DNA from: Symbiodinium natans
Lineage: Eukaryota > Sar > Dinophyceae > Suessiales > Symbiodiniaceae
Length of the DNA: 64,000 nt
NCBI GenBank assembly: GCA_905221605.1
Contig: CAJNDS010002149.1
Span: 353,972 to 417,971, forward strand
Direction of reading: 5' to 3'
Shown here: piece after piece, positions 40,208-49,747 of the stretch
Numbering within the stretch: the first letter of the stretch is position 1
Layout of the letters: each line of letters opens with the position of its first letter
Translations under genes and position numbers: made by a program
The notes under the pieces: generated by a model
The model's database searches: none
What the model was told of the DNA's origin: nothing
Seen by the model: only the letters and a program-made list of their open reading frames with translations

Positions 40208-43010
40208 TTAGGGTTTTGGTGCTCCGCGCAAAAGGGTTTAGGGTTTTTCTGGGAGTCTTGGCTGGAGTGTTGTGGGACATGTACTGGTGTGACATAGGCT
40301 TCCACATCAGCAGGCCAGTCGAAGGCTTGCCAAATCTTCACAACCTGCATCTCAAACAAACCGGAAAAAGTGTGTGCCCTCGGTTTGGGATTGGGATGGT
40401 TTATAGGAACAATCCTTGAGAGGGATGAGAGTGCCCCGAGTATTCAGAACCGGAGAGAAGTGTGTGTCCTAGGTTTGGGATGTAAGGTTTGGAAATTCAG
40501 GCCAGGGTCTATAGGCCTTCAGTCTTGCGGAACTGTTAGAACAAGGGGCAAAGATCGACCCATAACAGCCTCCCATGAAAGCTGCCCGGCAAGCTCTCTG
40601 CAAAGGCCGTGACCGGTTCAGGGTTCAGGTTCGGGCAGGAGGAGCCTCTTAAAAGGGCTACAAGAGTTTAGTGTTTAGGGTTTGCCGGCAGCCTCCAAAG
40701 TCCGTTGCTCAAAAAGGGTTTAGGGCTTAGGGTTCATAAGATCGACTGTGCTCATGAGTATTTTCTTGATGGCTCTGGGAATCCAGCAAGTTTTGGAAGC
40801 CGTCCAGACTCGACATGAAAGCGTCGTGCCAGGACATCCAGAGAGGCATGGGCCCCCAATGCACCTGCCACCCAGCTGCAGGTAACTCCCTCCCCCCTCC
40901 CCCCACGAAAAGAAGGGCTTGCTGTGGACCATTCTGTTTTGGGGCTAGAGACATAAAGAGAGCCCGAAGAAGGCCGGAAGCTTCAGGATAAAAGGTGCAG
41001 ATTTGCCCCATGCGGTGTTGGTGTAAGCCTCTCGTACCACGATGAAGGGCACTTGTAAGCCGGGCATTCGTCATTTACTTCCAGGTTCTCCGGACCGAGA
41101 CCATGTAGAAGCGAAGATGCTTTGGGCTTGAGGGCGGGCGATACTGATGCTGCGTTTTCTTTTGGCACGCGCAGTGGTCCACTTATTAAGCGATCTGAGG
41201 CTACGACAGCAGCTACGAGCATGAGCTGAGGACATGCAGGCTGGATTGGGCGCGCACAGTGGCCCTTACCGGCATGGGCGATTTTCACCCTATAACCCCT
41301 TACAAAGGCCCTTTTTGGGGTTGAGTATGGAGATTATAGGGCCTAGTAGCCCATCCTATTCGGGGACTCTTTCTAAGTAGCTTCGTGCGGAGCCCGGCGT
41401 CATCGCCTGTCTTGAGTGTATACCGGCAGTGAGCTGTCCTGACCCTGCACATCTCAAGTTTCTCAAGAACCTGTCAAGCTGGTCATTGGAGAGGCGTCGC
41501 CTTGCTTGTCCGAGTTGTTTGTGAGTACCAGACATTGCCAGCCTCCGCCAGGCTCCTCAAGTACCAAGTGCCCAAAGCCCTCAGAGCAACATACCTACAT
41601 TTGCCTGAAGTTCCAGAATTTTTACCCTAAGCCAGCCTAAGCCTCTCGTGAAGTCTTTCTTTCAGGTCTCCGTGCCCCAAAGATGAAGGCGAGTCAGTGA
41701 CCACCTTCAGCGAGGAGGCGACGGGGGCTGGGTGAGGAGGGTCCCTTCCGTGGCGTCAGATCCTTTTACAGTGTCACGTTATAGGACTTTCCCTTCTATA
41801 GGGCTTCAGGTTGTAGGACTCACTGGGCTTGCAGAGATGTTTGGGTTCAGAAGTTCAGGGTTCGGGTTCCATGGAAACCAGATCAAATTCAAAATTGGGG
41901 TCATATACCCTACACTTCCATAATTCCTACCAAGGTATATGAACCATAAGCCTGTTAGGAATCATTTGGTCCTTCAAGGGCATTGGCTTCAAGGGAATTG
42001 GGAGTTTGAAATCCCGGCCGTATAAGCCTTTGCGGCCATGAGACTGGGGAGGCGGGTCGCTGTTTCGGCGTCGCGGGCCACTTGGACAAAAGACCCCAGC
42101 TTCCACGACGACTTTGCCGGGCTCAGGGGAGTTCAGTGTTCAGGCGTTTAAGACGTCCAGCTTCCACGATGACTTTGCAGGGCGTAGTGGAGTTTAGGGT
42201 TCAGGGGAGTAGGGCTTGACGTCGAGTAGAAGAGCTTGACATCGAGTAGATGAACTGTCCAGCACACACCTTTGCTTGCGCGTGGCCTATGGTTTTGGAT
42301 GTTCACCCTTACCCGAGCAGTCCTTTAGGGACTGTTACTACAAGGGGGAAAATCCCTGTGGTGGTGAAGGCAGCGACACCTGCCGCGCCGACCAGCTGAC
42401 GGGGAAGACGTCCCAGCCTCAGTGCCAGGTCCCTGTTTATCGTGTTTAGGGTTTAGTTTAGGGTTTCGGGTTTAGGGTTTAGGTTCATCAAGTCTCTTCT
42501 TTCTAGGCCACGCTAGAGCAATTATGGCCATTGAAACCGTTGAGCCCGCACTTGCACTTTCCACACCCTCGTCATCTGGAGGGAAGCAGATAGTCTTTGC
42601 AGTGAGCACCTGGATAGGTTTTGGGCTTTTCAGTTTTCTGACGGAAACATTCACCAAACTGCAACGTTCCCCAGGTAGTCTTTAGGGTCGAGGGTTTAAG
42701 GTTGCAAGGGCTGAAGGTTCACAGTGCCTCAGGAGTAGACTTTGGGGCCAAACTCAACAGACAGGAACCCCTTTGCAGCTCAGCTCAGGCATTCGGGCTC
42801 GCCCTCCTTTTTGACCATTTCGGGAAAATAAGGCTACATGCTCCTGGCGACACCCTCCACCCTCAAAACACCCTGGAACGTTACATCCCCCATGCTAAAC
42901 CCTAAACCCTGGACCCAAAACCCAAAACCCTAAATCCTGAGCCCTGAGCCCGAAAGGCTGAAGACCTTTTGGCTGAGCAGGCAGGCATGCCCGCAACATG
43001 AGCAGCAGGT

Positions 43011-43042
<32 letters not shown>

Positions 43043-43277
43043 CCAGCAGCAGCTCTAGCAGCAGCAACACCAGTAGTTTTCAGGCAATCAATCATCGCCA
43101 CAGCAGTTCTAAAGCAATGAATGATCGCCGCCGCAGATAGAGCGGCCTGAGGAGATCAGCTGCAGTCGTGCCAGCGGGCGTCGGCGCGCAGTCAGCAGGC
43201 TCGGCGGAAGACCCGACAGGCCCGTCTTCGGACGGGCCCCTCGGGACCTCTGCTGAGACTGGTCGGCAGCCGCTGTC
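40208..43277. other. Upstream noncoding part of duplication copy 2
   Basis: As in copy 1, no gene supported. TTTAGGG-like tract at 42443-42485 and a shortened CAG run near 43010-43040. Confidence 0.5.
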
Positions 43278-45116
43278 ATGGCGGAGGAAGATGCTGAGTT
43301 TAAGAAGGCCAGGCTGTGCAACTTGCGGTCTCAAAGCTCGGTCGGGGGGTATTTAGTCCACGGGCCCCAAGGGACACGGTTTTCCCCCTGAACTGCTTTG
43401 TCGTAGAGACGACTGTACACTGATGTAGCTCATTTTGTATGAATCCTGTGGGCGAGGGCAAGAACTTCCATACAAGAGCTCTGTCCCCTGATCAGGAATG
43501 GGAGGATTTCATCACTGACCTTGGAGCTGGCCGCTTCAACTCCGTGCGGCTGTTGGGCGCCGGTGGAATGGGCGCAGCGTTCGTCTTCCGGAGTGCGGAA
43601 GACTTCGGAGAACGCGCTTTGAAGGTTTCCTTGGCACCTGACACGGGGCCAACTAGCGCGGAACTCCGCCAGGCCGGAGGATTCTTTCGGGGGGGCAATT
43701 TCGTAACATGCGTGTCAGGGGCAGTTTAGGGTTCAGGATGTGCAAAATCATGGACCTGCACGTGCCAGGAGGCTCAGATGATGGAAGGATTGAGACATCC
43801 TAACATGGTGCAGATCTATGAGTGGGGTCGAATCAGGGGACACTCGGCTGAAACCAGTGTTCGGGGTGCAGGGTGAGTGTTTTCGGATATCAGGAATCTG
43901 AACACGACACTGGGGCTAGTGGGCTGCACGGCGAGGAATCCACTACATATCCATGGAGCTGCTGCAGTCCGACCTGTATGTCACGATCGCAGAGAGTGGC
44001 GCTTTCGGCATGGAGCGAGCGGCCTCCGTTCTGGGCCAGCTGTTGAGCGCGCTGCTGTACATCCATGGACAGGACCTATGCTGGGGTTTAGGGTTTAGGG
44101 TTTCGGGCGTAGGTTTTATTAGGGTTGTATTCTTAGACACTTAAAACCCATTTTCGCTAGCTTTAAAGAAACCAGGCAAAGCTCTAAACTCAAAAGTCCC
44201 AAGAAATGCCGAATACACACGCCCAAGGCCTCTTTCAAACCTGAACTGGTCATCATCACCATCACGTGGCCGATAAATCAAAGAGGATCTCATGCACAGG
44301 GACGTCAAGACGCAGAATATTTTCTTGAGCGGCCATGTGGCAAAGCTGGGAGATCTTGGGCTGGTCTGTCCGAGTTGTGAGGCAGAGTAATTCGCAAATC
44401 CCGCCAAAGCCCAAAGCGTAAACCCCTTCCCGCCATGTCATCCCCTCCTCGTACTTGACTTCCCCTGTCTGCAGGGTGACAGCATCGCTGGCACGCCCAA
44501 CTATCTACCCTGGGCGATGTGGCACGCTGAAGAGCCAATGTCGCCGCGGGCTGATCAGTTCGGCGCAGCGTGTGTTTTGCGCCGTGGCTACAACATGTCA
44601 ATCTAGCATTTGGCCTTATGAAGCTATAGTCAGACTCAGTCCCTGTCAACCCGACACCAGATTGAGACGTAGACCCAACTTCAGTGACCCGACGTTGCTC
44701 TTGCATCCAGGTATGAGATGGTCGAGGGCAGGATGGCTTTTCCGGCGTGCCCTGCGGGTGTTGAGGATGTGCCACAGCATCGCGCGCACCACCGCACATG
44801 GCAGTCGCACGGCGGCCTGCTGTCATGGGCATTGGACGAGCTGTTCGGGCCTCGACTGCAGATCAAGGCAGTGGCCGCTCAGCTGTTTAGCGGCGCCCCA
44901 CCAAACGAGACAGGCTCAGGGGCCGCGGCGGAGCGAGCCATCAAAAAGGCACGCCGCAAGGCAATGGCTCGGGGCAGCGATGAGGCTGGAGGTGCGGCCG
45001 TCATAACTCCTTCTCTCATAAACGAAGCCAACAAGCACCGGCGTCGCCGCCGAATGGCGGCGAAGCAGCGCGGTGCAGGTCCCGCTGAGGACCAGGCGGG
45101 CCGTTATGTAATGTAA
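43278..45116 (+). CDS. NEK-like serine/threonine protein kinase, seven exons (intact copy)
   Basis: Seven exons join in one frame to give 1,080 bp (359 residues plus stop): 43278-43348, 43477-43672, 43769-43856, 43936-44072, 44286-44363, 44475-44578, 44711-45116. Donors are GT, GC, GT, GA, GT and GC; all acceptors are AG. GC and GA donors are typical of dinoflagellates. Kinase motifs: glycine loop LLGAGGMGAAFVF, Lys in ALKVS, ELRQEAQMMEGLRHPNMV (alpha-C), SMELLQSDLY (hinge), HRDVKTQNIFLS (catalytic loop), KLGDLGL (DFG variant, DLG), GTPNYLPWA and ADQFGAACVLYEMVEG. K-T-Q-N-I-F favours the NIMA-related (NEK) family. The C-terminus is basic. Exon 1 and the 3rd and 5th donors are the least certain. 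Confidence 0.8.
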
Positions 45117-45867
45117 ATCCTCGCCGTATTATCACACTCAGTTCGCCCGCCCCCTGAATCATTCTGAACCAGGCAGTGTTGCCTACCGTATTCGAAGATA
45201 TTTTATGTTTACATCCCTGCACCAGGCAGCCTCGCCCCCGAGTCCGCGTCCAGGTCCAGCGGCAGGCGCGGTCGAGGAGGCCCGCAGTGAGGGGTCCCGC
45301 CCAAGCCCTGAACCAAACACTCACCCAAGCCCTAAACCCTACAAACCCTGAAAACCCTCACCGTCTCGTGGCACCCAAACGAGCACGGGACTCGTTTGGG
45401 TGTCAAGATCCTGGAAGTTAGCCCTAAACCCTGCACCCTAAAGCCTAAAGCTTAAACCCTGAAGCCCAAAGCCTGAACCCTAAACCCTAAACCCTAAACC
45501 CTAAACCTCTCAGGACACATCCAAGCCCTGTGCACTCAGAGTACTCCCGCTCCCTGAATCAGGCAGCGTCGGCCGCGAGTCCACTGGCAGCCAGGGCAGC
45601 CATGGCCGTCGATGAGGCCGGCTCTCCAATTTGGGTTCTTTAGCAGCTCTACTCTTGCAAGCCCCGCCCTTTGCCCCTATCTGCCTGCGTCACAGGATAT
45701 TGGGGAAGTCATGGCGGAGAGATTCGCGGAGCTGACGCTGACGCCTCTATGCACTTAGTGGCAGGAAACGGGAGCAAGACCTGGACCTGGGTGGGGGTGA
45801 GCGTTAAATAATTTGCCAGACATTTTGGAAGAGTTCATGGTTTCGGCTTCGGGACTTGGGCTTTCGT
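45117..45867. other. 3' flank of kinase copy 2
   Basis: No gene supported. Contains the hairpin unit 45370-45404 and a CCCTAAA tract (45474-45507). Confidence 0.5.
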
Positions 45868-46041
45868 AAACCCTAAACCCTAAACCGGACTCCCTAAACA
45901 CGACTCGTGGCACCCAAACGAGCGTGGGGCTCGTTTGGGTGCCCTAAACCCGACTCCCTAAACACGACTCGTGGAACCCAAACAAGCGTGGGGCTCGTTT
46001 GGGTGCCAAGATCCTTGAAATTAACCCTAAACCCAGCCACT
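45868..46041. repeat. Two hairpin units with CCCTAAA spacers
   Basis: Hairpins at 45909-45943 (GGCACCCAAACGAGC / GCTCGTTTGGGTGCC, perfect 15-bp arms) and 45973-46007, embedded in CCCTAAA-like repeats. Confidence 0.85.
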
Positions 46042-46276
46042 TCCAAGCTGCACGCGGCACTTGAGGGCACTTCCAAGCTGCACGCGGCACTTCCGAGCTG
46101 CACGCGCTCTGAAAGCCCTGGGCAGTCACCCATTTCGAAGTTTCCGGAATCCGAAAGCTTCAAAATACGTGGTAAAAACCAATGAAAACAAGACGTGTGT
46201 GCGGCCTGGACGCGGGAAAGACCGTGATTTGCTGTGTGCGCCTTGGACGCGGACATGCGTGCGCCTTGAACGGGCC
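46042..46276. repeat. Right subterminal arrays of the 16.2-kb insert
   Basis: Plus-oriented units CACTTCCAAGCTGCACGCGG (three, 46042-46107), then minus-oriented units GTGTGCGCCTTGGACGCG and variants (three, 46196-46276) next to the right edge. The outer set faces the left-end array at 30091-30157. Confidence 0.8.
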
Positions 46277-46285
46277 GGCCTTGGG

Positions 46286-46293
46286 CAGAGAGT
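46286..46293. repeat. Target site duplication, right (CAGAGAGT)
   Basis: Identical to 30077-30084 and followed by copia EF sequence (CCTGTCTTGGATTC on the plus strand). Confidence 0.9.
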
Positions 46294-48594
46294 CCTGTCT
46301 TGGATTCTCATGTACGTCCCTGCGGACTCATCTTCCTTTTTCTCTTTAACTGAAGAGCATACACAAGGGTGGTCTTGGAGATTCAACAACTCAACTGCTT
46401 CACGCTCGACCGACTGTTGTTGTTTGTGGTACTGTTGTTGTGTTGTTGTGTTCAAGCAAACATATGGGAACTTCTCCACGCTCGACCGACCAACAAGTAA
46501 GTGACATGCTGCTTCGACGTCGTAGTGGTCACAACAAGAGAGTGGTTGTGGTGTGTAGTGGGCGTTCTCGAGCAATTCCTCTAGGTATCGGACTGGGACC
46601 CCCTCATGGAATGTCTGGGGATGCTCTGGAGCGTCTCCCATATCCTCATCCTCAGCCTCGGACGGCTGGTATTCGGATACATTCCAGTCAGCATCCGGCA
46701 CTGACATCTCCGGGATCTCTAAGTCTCCGACTCCTGCTTGCTCAGGATCGAACGCTCGGACCTCCTCTCCGCCAAAGCGTGTGCGCTTGTTCGGCTTCAT
46801 TTGTTCGTCATCATCGTATGGGTCTTCTCCAATTAGCTCCTCAGGTCTTCGGTCGACCCTTGGTCCTTCATCTAATGCCTCCAGAGCATCATCGATGGAA
46901 TCACGCAACCATTTCTGGTATCTTTTCACACACTTTTGGGAATGCCTGCTCGAGCTGACGCCTTCCTGGCATCCGGGGCACTTGGGTGTAACCCCATGTT
47001 GTCTCACCCAGTCTATGGGAGGACCTCCGCCTGGAACATATGGGAGAAACAGCTCTTTGGTCTTCGGTGCTTCAGGTGGGGGCACGAAGCCATCTAGGGC
47101 CTTTGCACCGGGCAGAAGATTTGCGTCGAAACGCAACGGGTAGAGCAATTTGAGTCCGGGCGCGATCACCCGTTTCGTCTCCCCACTATCCAAGCGGATT
47201 TCCATGGCATGACCTGTGCTCCCAAGCACTGGTCCCAAGTAGATCCCTCGAGCATACTTGGCATCCGCGTCAGGTCTTCTAGCCCGCGTTATCTTAGCGT
47301 ATGCTACCGCACCGAACGGATACGTGACTTGCGGTCGCACTCGATCTCCGCGGATCTTCTGCATGGGTGTCATGGTCGACCCTACAGAAACTGAAAACCT
47401 GTTGTGCGTGTGTGCTGCGTATTGAAACAAAAGGTCGAAAACATCCGCACACTCACCATCCAAAACAACGCCATGTTCACGCAACTCAAGCTCATGTGTT
47501 GCTACGATTCCTTTCAGGGTCCTAATGGCTCGTTCTGCTGCTGGTGCATGCCTTTCGGGTGCAAAGCTGTCCTCAGTACCCTCACAAAGATCAGCGAGCC
47601 TCGCTGCGATGTTCTTCGTGAGTCCCTCTGCATCAGACATGAAATGCGGTTGTTTCACACCAAAGTGCCTGACCCAGGGATACAAATGCTCTGCTGTTGT
47701 TGCTGCGCTCTCTCCCTCAGGTCTAAAGCAAACTGCAATCGCAAAGCTCATGGTATGAACCAGTACGATGAATGCAAGCTTGCGAAAGAAGCACTGGTCA
47801 AGCTGAAACTCTCTCGGGTTCAGGTCGCTACGCTTTCGGGCTGGAGTGGCCCCTCTAGTGCGCTGGCAAAACTCGCAGTCAGACATGTATGGTACGTGTC
47901 CCTGCATGTAGTGCTGAAGCTCTGCCTGTTTACTACGCACATTGTCACCAATGATTCCTTCTTCAGTGACTAGCTCAAACTGCTGTTGTGGCTGTCGCGT
48001 ATCGGGCTCTTTTCTCTCGTCTTGGGACAAAGCTGCCGTACTCCCTTTTAGGGAGACGGGGAGCGAGAACGATCGCGCTCTTGGCGATCTCGGCGGCGCC
48101 TGACAAGTTCCATGAATGCAGCCGACGGCGCGCCACTCCACGGAATTGGAGTTTCGGGCGTGCGTTCGGGCCGCGGAACTGGAGGAGGCGGAGGTATCGG
48201 GAGCGCCAGCCTTGGCGCGACCGACCTCGCAGCCTGTATGTCCTGCGACCTTGCTCGGCGCCGGTCCTCGTATTGTTGGCCCGTGAGGACTCCCGCCTCG
48301 AGCTGAGCGCGAAGGCTCATTGTGTTGAATGGCCTTCCTGCCGGTATCAATGTCCCCGCTTCTCCTGTCTCCATCGTTTCTGCCATCCTCATCACCGTGC
48401 TGGAGAGGTCGCTGGTGGCTTTCGGGGGTGTCAAGCTGACCGGCAGTTGGGCGTGGTCCTTCACCTGCATCCGCAGGAAGCTCTCCCTCAAAGGTCCGAG
48501 GGCTTGCAGCCCTTCTGCGGTGTGGCCTGGTGTGCTCAGATGCAGCTGCAGATACGGACCATGATAGCCCAGGTTGGAAAGTGATTCCCGCCAT
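46294..48594 (-). CDS. Copia EF integrase region
   Basis: Open frame covering the integrase: zinc-binding HMQGHVPYMSDCEFCQRTRG (H, H, C, C), then catalytic Asp in FQLDQCFF, Asp in HFMSDAEGL and Glu in APAAERAIRTLKG (DDE), followed by GIYLGPVLGSTGHAMEI. It is intact here, unlike in copia D. The frame starts in a region overlapping the extra ORF, so a frameshift (recoding or mutation) must link it to the Gag-protease frame. Downstream, after RIQDRTL, it is cut by the 16.2-kb insert. Integrase inserts the LTR-ended cDNA. Confidence 0.85.
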
Positions 48595-49747
48595 GGGGGT
48601 GTCACCCGGAGAGTGCTCTTCGCATGCCTGGGCTGGGGCCCCGGCGGTGTTCCGTGTACACTGCTGTCGGGCTGACCGGTTCCCCCGGCGGCTGCGTCAT
48701 GGAGATAGGGGGATCCTTCGGATGTGGTGGGGTCGTTGGAGCCGGAACCTCTGTGGTTGGCCTCCATTCTCCCCAATCCTCGTCGGACTCGTCTATCTCC
48801 ACCACCACTGTCGATGGTCCTGGCCCTGGGGTCGCCGGTGCTGCCGCGGTCGTCTCCTTCGGGTTCGGCTGAGGAAACTCGCTCGGTCCCCGTGCAACCA
48901 CTGAGCGAGCCTTGCCTTCTGTCACTCCAAGTTCCAGCTGCTCTGGTTCGGCAAGAGCTTCCTCCCATGTGGCCCAATCCACCGGGTTCTGCGTCACGCG
49001 GAGGCCCTCCTTGGAGATGACGTGCGTGAAGCCCTGCATGTTGGCTTCGTGTGGTTCGCTCATCAAATGGGCTTCGGTGACATACTTCTGGCACAGGAGG
49101 CAATACAGCGTCACCGGCGTGTCCGGTGGGTCGCTTTTTCCCGGAGCTTGTGCTGTCCACGCTCCTCCAAATCGACGAGCAATCCACGTCATCCATCCTG
49201 TCGACGCCCAGCGCCGTTTTCCTCTCCGTGTTGGCGCTGACGATCCCGGCGTGGGGCCGGATGGCTCCCGAGGATCGACTCCCATGGTCGATTGGTCCAC
49301 ATGGTCCGGCAGCAAATTCCGAACCGGTCTCATGGCCTTGCCCTTTTCCTTGGATTTGATCTTCGGCGTCGGCTTCATCAGGACCATGGCGGGTTCCTTG
49401 GCTGGAGCCTCTGAGATCGAAGGATCCATTTGGAATTCCCTCACCCCAGTGTGGGACGACGGTGCCTCCGCCGCTTCCGTCTCTTCCATGATGTACTCTA
49501 TCGAAGGCGATGAGGTCGAAGGGTCCAGCCTTGCCGAATCCCCTTCCGGGTCCAGATCCATCTCGTCCCCTCCAGTGGACTCCGCCTCGGCATACGTTGC
49601 CTGGAGTTCCTCTCGGAGATTCTGTGGAAGCTCTATGCCATGCTGCGCGGCGTTGGCCTCCAACAGTATCAATCTCCTGCGTCTCGCCCCCTGGCGCATG
49701 CCTTCCAACTCTTGAATGCTCCGTTGCATCGTGGCACTCGGATCCAT
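48048..49747 (-). CDS. Extra copia ORF with matrin-type zinc finger, frameshifted
   Basis: Begins at the ATG at 49745-49747 (MDPSATMQRSIQELEGMRQ), in a different frame from Gag-protease. It includes an acidic middle and YCLLCQKYVTEAHLMSEPH (C-x2-C...H-x5-H, like U1/matrin zinc fingers). This frame stops at 48602, after which the homologous tail (QALGPLRESFLRMQ... to RDRSRSPSP) is in the Gag frame, ending at 48048. Copia D has both ends in one frame but lacks the finger. An additional ORF between protease and integrase is not part of standard copia. Role unknown; the zinc finger suggests nucleic-acid binding. Confidence 0.6.

Larger units (their letters stand above)
40065..45867 (+). repeat. 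Tandem segmental duplication, copy 2
   Basis: Second copy of 32001-37777; the offset is 8,051-8,090 bp because of small indels. It joins the first unit at 40064/40065 and ends at CTTTCGT, followed by CCCTAAA-like repeats. It retains the intact kinase gene. Confidence 0.95.
30085..46285. mobile_element. 16.2-kb insertion of unknown class inside copia EF
   Basis: 16,201 bp inserted in the copia pol region. Evidence: the copia frame breaks at both edges, the octamer CAGAGAGT is duplicated, and copia D shows the empty site. The outermost bases (GGGCGCC left, CCCAAGG right reading inward) are not a clean inverted repeat. Both ends carry oriented arrays of a TCCAAGGYGCACGCG-like motif facing each other. 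No transposase or RT was found inside. The interior holds a tandem duplication with a kinase gene, telomere-like tracts and simple repeats. It could be a nonautonomous giant transposon that captured host DNA. Confidence 0.8.

Noticed and set aside
30085..46285. 16.2-kb insert as a hAT element
   Set aside because: CAGAGAGT does not fit the nTnnnnAn target pattern, the ends lack a clean TIR, and no transposase is present.
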